The notes: generated by a model from the letters alone, not told the origin. Shown: positions 5,955 to 12,774, counted from the first letter of the stretch. The stretch is DNA of 15,419 nucleotides from Methanobrevibacter sp. (GCA_017646885.1 JAGCLR010000340.1:1-15419), one strand, 5' to 3'. Translations and numbers: made by a program.

Positions 5955-6993
5955 CTGTTCCTTTGAACTGGTCATATAATTCTTCCAATGCGTTGAAAAG
6001 TTCGTCATTCGTTACATTGTTCAATTCCAACTGGTCAATGTAACTCTTCGCCATATTCATAATGTTAAATCTTTCAGTCTCAATCGTCAATTCAACATTT
6101 TCACCGACAGGTGGTTCATCATTGAAAGTATTGACTGGATATGCTGGGAACAATCCATCCAATTCCTTCACCAAATCGTAAATTTGTTTGGTTTCGTCCT
6201 GTTTGTCAAATGGAATATGTAAATCTACGACGTGACCTTTAACTCTAGTCTTATCTACATTCGGATAATTGAAAACTTGGAACTTCATTGACTGATTATT
6301 GTTGTGCCAGGTGTATTCTTCTGTATCAGTATCTAAAATAAGATAACCGCGTTCCTGGTTTCTGTCAATTCGTGTAATTTGATACGGCGAACCCACATAA
6401 GTAATGGTCTTGCCGTCTACTGTTTCACGATTACTTCTTGTGTGATAATGTCCTGTGAATGTATGGTCTATTTTGTTCAAAACCTGACTCATTGTCAAGC
6501 CGTTTTCAGACATTCTACCACCCATATCAAAGCCACATATATCCAAATGAGCGAAAGCAAACTTATAATTCTTCAAAACAATCTGGTCAAAGTCAGTATA
6601 GTCAATTATCCAAGGCAACATCAAAGTAGATTTGCCACCGAACTCAATTTCAGTAGGTGTTTCGTAAACTGTTACATTTGGCAACAGGTCCAAACACTTA
6701 AGGCTATTGACTTCTGTGGTGGTTGTGTGGAACATATCGTGATTACCAACAATGACGTGAACATTGAAGTCTTTGAAGGTATCTTTGAACAAGTTAATCA
6801 CAACATTTTCTGTTTGAACATTGACAGTCTGTCTAGTATCAAACACGTCCCCACAAACCACAATCGTATCTATGCCCTTTTCCTTCAATTCAGGAACAAA
6901 TTGACATTTGAAAAATCGTAGCTGTGATTCCTGGAAAACCAAATCTGACTTTTTAACACCAAAATGTAAATCTGCTATTATTGCTATTTTCAT
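5947..6993 (-). CDS. 47: Recombination nuclease subunit gp47 (Mre11/SbcD type)
   Basis: This 348-residue metallophosphoesterase is close in length to T4 gp47. All phosphoesterase motifs are visible: D8-L-H10, G48-D-V-F-D52, G83-N-H-D86, the conserved HLD region near 149-151, and G181-H-Y-H184. With gp46 it should form the Mre11-Rad50-like complex that resects double-strand ends for UvsX-driven recombination and recombination-dependent replication. It follows gp46 by 32 bases. The start codon has no Shine-Dalgarno sequence; the gap contains TTATTATATTTG, a 12-mer also found before gp46. It may thus have its own promoter or near-leaderless transcript, or be read on the gp46 message. Confidence 0.95.
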   Translation of the reverse strand: MKIAIIADLHFGVKKSDLVFQESQLRFFKCQFVPELKEKGIDTIVVCGDVFDTRQTVNVQTENVVINLFKDTFKDFNVHVIVGNHDMFHTTTTEVNSLKCLDLLPNVTVYETPTEIEFGGKSTLMLPWIIDYTDFDQIVLKNYKFAFAHLDICGFDMGGRMSENGLTMSQVLNKIDHTFTGHYHTRSNRETVDGKTITYVGSPYQITRIDRNQERGYLILDTDTEEYTWHNNNQSMKFQVFNYPNVDKTRVKGHVVDLHIPFDKQDETKQIYDLVKELDGLFPAYPVNTFNDEPPVGENVELTIETERFNIMNMAKSYIDQLELNNVTNDELFNALEELYDQFKGTDD

Positions 6994-7025
6994 ATAAACA
7001 AATATAATAAAATAATTTCAACCAA

Positions 7026-8790
7026 TTACAAATTTTCTAATTTATTGACCTTCAAATCACTGAACAAAGATTTCTTCGTAATAGTGATTAGTTCGTTATA
7101 AGGCAAGGTCATTTCATTTAATTTATGTGAAATAACATAAATACCCAAGTTCTTGTCATTCTCAGTAACAATGTTGTACAAAGTAGACATAAACTTTTCT
7201 AAACCATCATTATCCACATACGCATCTAACAGTTCGTCTATCATTAAAAATGAACAAGACCAGTTACTGATAATCTTACTGATGTCAAAGAATGACAACA
7301 AAATTGCCATATCTATACGACTTCTTTCACCACCAGAGAATTGGTTGTACTGTTGTTCAAATCGGCCTGTCTTAATGGTTTCGTTCATAAAGGAGTCAAA
7401 TTCCAAAGTCACAGGTAATTCAAATTTCTGTAAGTAATGGTTGATTTTACCATTCAAAATTGGAAGTAATTTTTTGAAAAAATACATTCTCAATCCTTCG
7501 TCACCGAGAACATCAATTAGTTTGTTGTCAATTTCTATTTTGTGTGTAATTTCGCTGATGTTCTTTTGGAGAATTTCAACCTTTTCGTTCAATTCGTCAA
7601 TCAACTTCTGCTGCTCGTCAAGAGTTAATTCGCACTTCTTGTTCTTGATTTCTTCAATCTTCTTTTTCAAATCTTCAATGGATTTTTCGTAAACACCCTT
7701 GTTAAAGATTTGTTCCTTAACTCGGTCTGTTATTTCGTCTATAATCTTTTGGTTTTCCAATGCTGCGTTCTTTTTAGCATTGTATTCAGTTTCCAATTTC
7801 TTTAGATTTGGGATAGTGTCCTCGTCAAGAACTTTTAGGTCAGCTTTTAGTTTATCCAAATGTTCCTTTGCGTGACCTTCATCTAGCGTACTTCCGCAGA
7901 TAGGGCACTCTGTGGCGTTCCCGATAGTTTTCAATGTTTTGGTTATCGTAGCCCTTTCGTGTTCAGCAACACCCAAGGACTTCGCAAGACTGGCGAACTC
8001 TGCATCGCTTGGGACTTCAAATTTTCCTTTGAGCGATTCTATTTTATCTTCACCGAGTTTAATGTTCTTTACATTGTTCTTAATTTTTGTATCAAATTTA
8101 GAAATTTCATCTGACAATTTATCCAGTTCTTTTTTCTTGTTATCTTCAAACTGGTCAATGTAATTTCTAATCTTTTCAATGTTCGCCTGGTTGTCAGCAA
8201 TTCGTCCATTGTAACCATCCAGTTCTGTTATCTTTAAACGCTGTTCGGACTTGTCAAGAGTGTTGCGTTTCTTGACTTCCTTACCCATTTCACTCAAAAT
8301 GTCAATGTTGAAAATTGATTCAATCAAAGCTCGTTTATCACCAATGCTCATAGAGAGAAATGGTTTGTTGTTCGTAACAGCAATGCCGACAATGTTTTTG
8401 AACAAGCGCTCGTTAATACCAAGCAACTTGTCAATTTCGCCCTGGTTCAATTTCTTTGAGGACAAAGCGTCAATGGACTGACCATTCTTTTTAAGTTCAA
8501 AAAGTGTTGGTTTCAATCCACGCATAATTTCGTATTCGTCATTACCGATTTGGAATGTCATATAGACTTCCAAATTTTTGTCATTATACTTATTTACCAA
8601 CTGGTTCATTTTAATGTTGCGGAATGGCTTTCCGAACAAACAAAAATTGATGGCATCAAGGATAGTAGATTTTCCACTACCATTCTGTGCCTTAATCAAA
8701 TTCAAACCAGAATGAAAATCCAGTTCTGTAAAATTGTTTCCGGTAACTTAATATATTCTTAAACTTAATGGTTTTAAAATCAACAAACAT
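7026..8790 (-). CDS. 46: Recombination ATPase gp46 (Rad50/SbcC type), +1 frameshift
   Basis: This is the partner of gp47. After correction it is about 587 residues (T4 gp46 is about 560). Visible parts are the N-terminal strand MFVDFKTIKFKNILSY, Walker A AQNGSGKST (34-42), a long coiled coil with zinc hook CPIC near 295, the ABC signature FSGGERSR near 482, Walker B FLMIDELLDA near 513 and ISHK near 555. ATG 8788-8790 is well placed, with AAAGGA before it. That frame reads ...LSY then TAC-CGG and stops after 17 further codons. Skipping one C (8742) gives LSYGNNFTELDF, exactly what Rad50-type proteins require, and continues to 7026. Without the shift the only start would be TTG at 8705, losing the first strand. 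The shift is seen directly; whether it is programmed, a mutation or an error is open. Confidence 0.93.
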
Positions 8791-8796
8791 TTATGT

Positions 8797-8821
8797 TCCT
8801 TTCTCGTTTATTCCAAATATA
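8797..8821 (-). promoter_or_regulatory. gp46 leader and -10 element shared with uvsY
   Basis: In minus-strand sense, TATATT (8816-8821) is followed by AATAAACGAGAAAGGA (8797-8812). The same leader, with one difference, precedes uvsY at 9782-9797 behind a TATATT. No -35 box is visible because the preceding terminator hairpin occupies that place. AAAGGA is the ribosome binding site for ATG 8790. Confidence 0.55.
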
Positions 8822-8824
8822 ATA

Positions 8825-8849
8825 AAAATCCATCAGGTGGATGGATTTT
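8825..8849. terminator. Terminator between uvsY operon and gp46
   Basis: AAAATCCATC pairs perfectly with GATGGATTTT around a five-base loop (8835-8839). In minus-strand sense it is followed by TTTTTATTATATTT. In plus sense TTTTATTTATTTT also follows, so it may work both ways. It ends the uvsY plus 161-residue gene transcript just before the gp46 promoter-like element. Confidence 0.8.
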
Positions 8850-8870
8850 ATTTATTTTCTTAAACTTGGA

Positions 8871-9356
8871 CTAAAAATCGCTTTCAATTTTCGCCAGTTT
8901 ATTCTTGTTCTCAATTATCTTGTTTAGTTTATCACAAATAACCTTCATTTTCTTGTGTGGAGCATTTCTGTGTTTCAACAAGTATTCAAAAAATTCTTCG
9001 TCAACTTGTGAAACAGCAAGTCTTTCATCTACTTCAAAACTTAATGTTGGTTCGTGTCTATTACAATGATAAACCTGTACATACAATTTATCAAATTTAT
9101 AGTTTGGTCTATAATTGAACTGTAAGATAAATCTAAAGTTTCTACTATTATCCTTTCTAGGGAGAAAAGTACCAATAGTCCAACCTGGTTGATTTATGCA
9201 GTTTTTCAAATCACCATAGTAACAAGCACACTCATAAAATCTTACGAAATTGTCTTTGTACTTTTCCCACAATTTGTTTAGTGGTTCAGGTAAGCACTTA
9301 ATTTCGTGTGGTGCTTCTTTAGCAGTATAATTGTAGAAATGTTTAGATTTTTTCAT
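8871..9356 (-). CDS. Unknown protein with array-type ESDF tail, 161 aa
   Basis: This gene lies between uvsY and gp46 and is coupled to uvsY by a TTTCTAATG junction. The protein has a basic, aromatic N-terminus, a Cys-rich patch (FYECACYYGDLKNC), a beta-rich middle (FRFILQFNYRPNYKFDKLYVQVYH) and a C-terminal lysine-rich helix ending NKLAKIESDF. The tail matches the short-gene array nearly 6 kb away, yet here the stop is TAG (AGC-GAT-TTT-TAG), no gene follows and only a terminator is present. The tail is therefore not explained by a downstream ribosome binding site. The fold is not recognised. Co-operonic placement with uvsY suggests, but does not show, a link to DNA transactions. Confidence 0.75.
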   Translation of the reverse strand: MKKSKHFYNYTAKEAPHEIKCLPEPLNKLWEKYKDNFVRFYECACYYGDLKNCINQPGWTIGTFLPRKDNSRNFRFILQFNYRPNYKFDKLYVQVYHCNRHEPTLSFEVDERLAVSQVDEEFFEYLLKHRNAPHKKMKVICDKLNKIIENKNKLAKIESDF

Positions 9357-9773
9357 TAGAAATTACTGTTGATAATCTTCTTATAGTCCAAATAGTTCTT
9401 AATGACGAAGCCCAAGTTCTTCATATTGCTTAATGTTTCTGTAATGAAATTCAAGAAATACTTTTGCTGGTTGATTTCTCTCATTAACTTACAATACTCA
9501 GGATTTGCGTTAATTTGGGAGTCAATTTCCTTTGCGTTGCCCCAACTATAACTATCGTCAAACTTATAGAATTTTACAAGGTGCCCGGTACTTTTCGGCT
9601 GCCTTAATTTCCATATCCTTTACGATATAAGTTTGGTTCGCATAGAGCTTCTGCCATTCCGAAATAAAGGTCGGAAGTAGATTATTCTTGTCAATAATCT
9701 CGCTCATCTTATCTGGCATTTTGAGTTCTTCAGTTGCTTTATCTTGAAGTACTTTGAATTCTTCTACTGTCAT
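9356..9773 (-). CDS. uvsY: UvsY-like recombination mediator, +1 frameshift
   Basis: Two adjacent frames together give a protein of about 138 residues; T4 UvsY has 137. Frame one (ATG 9773, AAGGA upstream) reads MTVEEFKVLQDKATEEL to KAAEKY, then TAC-CGG-GCA and a stop at 9564. Skipping one C after TAC continues as GHLVKFYKFDDSYSWGN, an acidic EIDSQINANPEY stretch, a helix, and GFVIKNYLDYKKI. The last piece matches the T4 UvsY C-terminus (GFAIKHIQDMRAF) in pattern. UvsY loads UvsX recombinase onto gp32-coated single strands. The stop overlaps the next ATG as TTTCTAATG and the protein ends INSNF. The break is at the same hexamer, with the same one-base gain, as in gp46. Confidence 0.8.
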
Positions 9774-9781
9774 TTGTTAAA

Positions 9782-9831
9782 TCCTTTTTCGTTTATTTTA
9801 CCAATATAGCAAATTATTTATTGCTGTTCAA
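9782..9831 (-). promoter_or_regulatory. Promoter and leader of uvsY operon
   Basis: In minus-strand sense, TTGAAC (9826-9831) and TATATT (9803-9808) are separated by exactly 17 bases, a good sigma70-type promoter. The expected start near 9796 coincides with the beginning of the AATAAACGAAAAAGGA leader (9782-9797) that is shared with gp46. Confidence 0.7.
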
Positions 9832-9891
9832 CATACAAACAAAAATTTAATTTATTTTGGAACTTATTGCAGTTTAAATAAAATAACTTTC

Positions 9892-9920
9892 TTTACAACA
9901 AATTAAATAATTTCTATATT
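9892..9920 (+). promoter_or_regulatory. Promoter for rightward structured RNA
   Basis: TTTACA (9892-9897) and TATATT (9915-9920) are separated by 17 bases. The start expected near 9927 falls just before the structured region at 9941-10222. It diverges from the uvsY promoter about 60 bases away, making this a two-way early control region. Confidence 0.6.
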
Positions 9921-9926
9921 TGGATT

Positions 9927-10222
9927 GTAAAATATAAAGTCTCTGGTTACAGGAACGAACAGCAACCCAATGCGAGTATCGGCATGTCCAGAGCCATCGT
10001 AGGTGAAGTGTGCCTACATTGAAGATGTAATCACTAACGATAAGCTCAAAAGTAGCATTTTGAGATATAGCCCGTCATTTGGCATAACTAAATGTAGCTG
10101 GAATACAGGATGACCGTTCCATAAGTTAGTTAGTAAGTCCCACAAGGTCTGATAGAATGATTGTCAACTGCATCAATTCTGTAAAAGACTCTTAAGTTCC
10201 AAGTTATGGGCTAAGAGTCTTT
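9927..10222 (+). ncRNA. Structured RNA resembling a group I intron core
   Basis: No open frame of note covers this stretch, but it has many complementary segments. They are CTCTGG 9941-9946 with CCAGAG 9988-9993; TATCG 9977-9981 with CGATA 10038-10042; GTAGG 9999-10003 with CCTAC 10013-10017; CTCAAAA 10045-10051 with TTTTGAG 10058-10064; and CATTT 10076-10080 with AAATG 10090-10094. The order CGATA, hairpin, GAGATATAG, hairpin, AGCTGGA matches my recollection of the 3' core of the T4 td intron (P3', P8, J8/7, P7', P9). A convincing P7 5' strand and the usual P4/Q sequence are not found, and no split gene lies on either side. It may be a degenerate or free-standing group I-like RNA, or an unrelated phage RNA. 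Its right end is the hairpin at 10184-10222. Confidence 0.5.
10184..10222 (+). terminator. Hairpin ending the structured RNA
   Basis: AAAGACTCTTA (10184-10194) pairs with TAAGAGTCTTT (10212-10222) in an 11-base-pair stem with a 17-base loop. The U-run is short, so termination may be weak. GGGCTA spanning the loop and stem (10208-10213) is complementary to TAGCCC at 10068-10073 in the RNA core, allowing a pseudoknot. Confidence 0.55.
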
Positions 10223-10262
10223 CCTGAAATCTAAGTCACTGCAAACAATCCATTAAAAATTA

Positions 10263-10293
10263 ACCTTCGTTAGAAGGTGTTTCCGAAGGAAAC
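10263..10293 (+). other. Twin short hairpins in leader
   Basis: ACCTTC-gtta-GAAGGT (10263-10278) is followed without a gap by GTTTCC-gaa-GGAAAC (10279-10293), then A-rich sequence. There is no U-run, so they are not terminators. They may stabilise a transcript or mark a processing point upstream of the gene at 10353. Confidence 0.4.
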
Positions 10294-10321
10294 AAATTAA
10301 AACAATACTTCACTCAAAATT

Positions 10322-10329
10322 CATAAATA
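10322..10329 (+). promoter_or_regulatory. Late-like element CATAAATA
   Basis: CATAAATA differs in one base from the T4 late element TATAAATA and lies 23 bases before the ATG of the gene at 10353. A start a few bases on would leave a short leader containing AAGGAG. The identical CATAAATAC string recurs before the gene at 12813. Confidence 0.4.
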
Positions 10330-10352
10330 CCATATAGAATAAGGAGAACCTT

Positions 10353-11003
10353 ATGGATTTGAATGAAGCTCAAAAGATTCTTAATAAAGCTGGATACTTA
10401 TTAGAAGATAAGTATATGGATGATATGGATAGAGAACTAGACCAAACAATTACATTGTCTAATATATTAGATGCCATTAAAAAACAAGGCTATAAAAAAT
10501 GTGGAATTAAAAGGGATGTAATTTATGTTTGGCCTGTAGAAGATAATGAAAGATACTGTGTCGGAATTGAACCAAATAAGTATATTTCTATACACAGACC
10601 TTATGATTTCTTATGTTTTATTCTTGATAGAGAAGAACGAACATATAAAATGGAATGGGGTTATTCTATAACCAAAGATGATGAATATAGTTATAGTCCT
10701 TGTATTAGTCCAGTTAATGTTTTTGATGGTCCTGCAAAAGACATTCTTAAACCTGGAGAAAAGAAACTTACAAAATTAACCCAACCAGGTTTATTTAAAC
10801 GCATATTTGGTAAGAAGAAAGTACAAGAAAGTTACAAAAACGAAATACCAGATGATGTTATGGAACTTGCCGAAGAAGTTTTAAATCATTCTTGTTATGA
10901 TTTGGATTGGGATGTTTACACATTAGCTGAAATGGGTGAAGATTGGTTGAAAGACTATCTTCAAGAATTGAACGATAAAGAAATGCGTATAGCTTGTATG
11001 TAA
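10353..11003 (+). CDS. Unknown protein with EAxxxLxxxGY N-terminal module, 216 aa
   Basis: This is the first gene of the rightward block, with AAGGAG seven or so bases before the ATG. It begins MDLNEAQKILNKAGYLLEDK, a short module also seen in the next gene and in the putative antitoxin at 3075. The middle is beta-rich with many Tyr, Trp and Cys residues (VIYVWPVEDNERYCVGIEP), followed by a basic linker (FKRIFGKKKVQ) and an acidic, Trp-containing C-terminal region (YDLDWDVYTLAEMGEDWLKDY). The stop TAA is part of the next gene's TAAGGAG binding site. No enzyme family is recognised. The N-terminal module probably marks a family of phage accessory proteins rather than an enzyme. Confidence 0.8.
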   Translation: MDLNEAQKILNKAGYLLEDKYMDDMDRELDQTITLSNILDAIKKQGYKKCGIKRDVIYVWPVEDNERYCVGIEPNKYISIHRPYDFLCFILDREERTYKMEWGYSITKDDEYSYSPCISPVNVFDGPAKDILKPGEKKLTKLTQPGLFKRIFGKKKVQESYKNEIPDDVMELAEEVLNHSCYDLDWDVYTLAEMGEDWLKDYLQELNDKEMRIACM

Positions 11004-11014
11004 GGAGTTATAAA

Positions 11015-11527
11015 ATGGAATTAAAAGAAGCTAAAAATTATTTAAATTCTAAAGGTTATATTCTTGAAGATACAGAAACTCAAGATGACGAATATAGAGA
11101 ATTACACAGAAAGTTTGATGATGCGGTTAGAGAAACCAAACCAAATGCTGATTCTATATTAAGAAAGACTACAAAGTTATATCATCAGCATAAGGATTTG
11201 GAAGATAAAGTACGCCAGGCTTATGATTTCAACATTAAATCTTTATTCTATGGTGTACAGAAAGAATTACAGAAGTATTATAAGAAAGTAGATTTAAAAG
11301 CTACTGATTATGACGATGAAAAGAAGAGTCAGTTAGTTAGATACTATTTTAAATATAATAAGAATTCCTATATGTTGGAAGTAATGTATTACGATGAAGA
11401 TGGTGTTATTGTAATACAGATTATGGATGAAGATGAAGTAGGAATTGAAAGGGACGATTTTAGTATTACTACAGTTGATAAAGCAATTAAGCATATTGTA
11501 GACTTTACTAATTATAATGTTGTATAG
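11015..11527 (+). CDS. Unknown protein with EAxxxLxxxGY N-terminal module, 170 aa
   Basis: I choose ATG at 11015 (MELKEAKNYLNSKGYILED), preceded by AAGGAG at good distance; a start at 10994 lacks a binding site and would overlap the upstream gene. The first 20 residues parallel those of the upstream gene, so the two arose from a common module, but the remainder differs. A helical, basic middle (LRKTTKLYHQHKDLEDKVRQAYDF) leads to a beta-rich acidic C-terminal half (YMLEVMYYDEDGVIVIQIMDEDE). No family is recognised. It is co-transcribed with the upstream gene and followed by a terminator. Confidence 0.8.
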   Translation: MELKEAKNYLNSKGYILEDTETQDDEYRELHRKFDDAVRETKPNADSILRKTTKLYHQHKDLEDKVRQAYDFNIKSLFYGVQKELQKYYKKVDLKATDYDDEKKSQLVRYYFKYNKNSYMLEVMYYDEDGVIVIQIMDEDEVGIERDDFSITTVDKAIKHIVDFTNYNVV

Positions 11528-11553
11528 TAGGTGTTTATACATAAATTAACAAA

Positions 11554-11577
11554 AACGGTACAATAAAATGTACCGTT
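11554..11577. terminator. Bidirectional terminator
   Basis: AACGGTACA pairs perfectly with TGTACCGTT around a six-base loop. Plus-strand RNA continues CTTTCATT, and minus-strand RNA continues TTTGTTAATTT. It closes the two-gene unit 10353-11527. Only 19 bases separate it from the next ATG, leaving no room for a full promoter in between. Confidence 0.75.
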
Positions 11578-11596
11578 CTTTCATTGAGGTGAGATT

Positions 11597-11842
11597 ATGA
11601 TATATTTCTTTAGAATACCACCTGGAATGGGTGAAGATTATGAGTTTGATGGCGAACACGCAAATTGTTGTGCGGTCTGTAAGTATAATTGTAATACCTA
11701 TGTTGAAACAAACGAATGTGGAGTTTATTATGACCCACCATTAGATTGCGATAGCAAGGACGATTGTGAAAATTGGTATGAAACCTTTATCAAACAGTAT
11801 AAGAAATGTGATAGTCGCTGGGATTTAAGAAACCAGTGCTAA
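11597..11842 (+). CDS. Cysteine-rich small protein, 81 aa
   Basis: GAGGTGA precedes the ATG by about six bases. The protein is acidic and has nine cysteines: CC-A-V-C-K-Y-N-C (34-41), then five spaced singles (NEC, LDC, DDC, KKC, NQC-end). The clustered CxxC/CxxxC spacing could bind zinc or an iron-sulphur cluster, or form disulphides if the protein is exported or in the virion. No signal peptide or membrane segment is evident. The family is not recognised. It sits alone between a terminator and the gene set with shared terminal motifs, and may be expressed by readthrough. Confidence 0.75.
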   Translation: MIYFFRIPPGMGEDYEFDGEHANCCAVCKYNCNTYVETNECGVYYDPPLDCDSKDDCENWYETFIKQYKKCDSRWDLRNQC

Positions 11843-11852
11843 TAAATATAGT

Positions 11853-12059
11853 ATGCGTAAATTAAGAAGATTACCAAAACCAAGAGTTATTAGAAAACCT
11901 GTTAATAGGACTGATGAAAATCCTAGACTTGGTCCGATAGAAAGTGATTTTGAAGCAGAGTATCAAGCGTTCATTCAAGATTTAAGAAATAAGAAGGAAA
12001 AGAATGAAGAGGTTACCGAGACCGAGACTACACAGGATATACAACCCGATAGACAATAG
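11853..12059 (+). CDS. Minimal two-tag protein, 68 aa
   Basis: This basic protein consists almost only of motifs shared with the next two genes. The N-terminal RRLPKPRVIRKPVN resembles RLPRPR in the gene at 12004. The C-terminal half IESDFEAEYQAFIQDLRNKK contains the F-x-x-E-Y-Q-x-F-I-x-x-L block present in both following proteins, and an IESDF string identical to the tail of the gene at 8871. The last 18 codons overlap the start of the gene at 12004 in another frame. Only ten bases separate it from the preceding gene, with no strong Shine-Dalgarno sequence. It may be a virion or head-associated component, inferred only from position and motif. Confidence 0.65.
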   Translation: MRKLRRLPKPRVIRKPVNRTDENPRLGPIESDFEAEYQAFIQDLRNKKEKNEEVTETETTQDIQPDRQ

Positions 12060-12771
12060 ACCTGTCAATTCGGCAGAATATAACCCGTGGATGCTTGAAA
12101 AAGCAAATGAAACTTATACTTATTATTCCGGTCTGTCAGGTTTGAGTAGCACCGATTTAGGAGGGCTTTGTCAAGATGGTTTGGAGTATAATAATTTTCG
12201 TTTGGGTTGTGGCGGTAGTGCTATTCCTGGCTCGGGCCAAGGTTATGACCAGTATATAAACAGCGATTTGTATAAGTTACAGAACCCAGATTTTAAAACC
12301 GATTGGGATGCTAATCATTCAATTTATCCAAGTGGTCGCCCATTATTAGTTAAGCGTATATTACAGAACTATTTACTTTATCCGACTTACAATGTTGGAA
12401 CATTTAGTGGTTTGAATGGTGGTCAGTATGTTCCATCAGCTCATATTCCATTTATACCATCTGCTAATTTCTTTGCTACAATTTCGTCTTGTTATTGGGA
12501 AGAAATTATAGAAGCCGCTTATAATTCATTTAAAGATTCTTTGGAAGGACAAGAAGGTCAAAGTGCTATTAGTGGTAAATATGATGAAGATAGTTACGAA
12601 AGAAAACTTGTTGTAGACCAGATTCGTTCAAATCCAGGTGACGCAGCAAAAACAGAAAAGAAAGTTGAAAATAACGAAACAGTAGTGTATAGCGAAACCT
12701 TAGAAGAGTTTGAAAAAGAATACCAAGCCTTCATAGAAATGCTAAAAGCACAAAAGGCTCAAAAGTCATAA
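12004..12771 (+). CDS. Putative virion protein with terminal EYQAFI motif, 255 aa
   Basis: The ATG lies inside the upstream gene, 56 bases before its end, with AAGGA about six bases ahead. It begins MKRLPRPRLHRIYNP, like the N-terminus of the upstream gene. The central 150 residues are rich in Gly, Ser, Tyr and Asn (SGLSGLSSTDLGGLC, GLNGGQYVPSAHIPF) and low in charge, as in structural proteins. The C-terminus is FEKEYQAFIEMLKAQK. The stop TAA is embedded in CATAAATA, a late-like element for the next gene. A role in the virion, perhaps packaged in or on the head, is inferred from composition, late-like promoters and the motif's likeness to T4 capsid-targeting peptides. Confidence 0.75.
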   Translation: MKRLPRPRLHRIYNPIDNRPVNSAEYNPWMLEKANETYTYYSGLSGLSSTDLGGLCQDGLEYNNFRLGCGGSAIPGSGQGYDQYINSDLYKLQNPDFKTDWDANHSIYPSGRPLLVKRILQNYLLYPTYNVGTFSGLNGGQYVPSAHIPFIPSANFFATISSCYWEEIIEAAYNSFKDSLEGQEGQSAISGKYDEDSYERKLVVDQIRSNPGDAAKTEKKVENNETVVYSETLEEFEKEYQAFIEMLKAQKAQKS

Positions 12772-12774
12772 ATA
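12767..12774 (+). promoter_or_regulatory. Late-like element CATAAATA
   Basis: CATAAATA overlaps the stop codon of the gene at 12004 and is followed by CTATAAAAT. It lies 38 bases before the ATG of the gene at 12813. The same CATAAATAC string occurs at 10322, in front of another rightward transcription unit. Confidence 0.4.

Noticed and set aside
5955..6008. Longer start of the gene after gp47
   Set aside because: It would overlap gp47 by 62 bases without a ribosome binding site, whereas ATG 5954 has AAAGGA at the right distance.
6379..6921. A 180-codon rightward frame inside gp47
   Set aside because: It lies opposite a clearly conserved nuclease gene and has no recognisable domain or binding site; chance antisense frame.
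7026..8705. gp46 starting at the TTG at 8705
   Set aside because: The protein would lack the first strand before Walker A, while an ATG with a good ribosome binding site at 8790 encodes exactly that strand one base out of frame.
9564..9773. A complete 69-residue gene
   Set aside because: The other frame continues with UvsY-like sequence to a coupled TAATG junction; the total length of about 138 residues fits UvsY.
9915..9923. TATATTTGG as a Bacteroidetes-type -7 promoter
   Set aside because: A -35 box at exactly 17 bases and the strong Shine-Dalgarno sites throughout favour a sigma70-like reading.
9927..10352. A tRNA or tmRNA gene in the non-coding region
   Set aside because: No cloverleaf, GGTTCRANYCC-like arm or tmRNA ends were found; the pairing pattern fits a group I-like core better.
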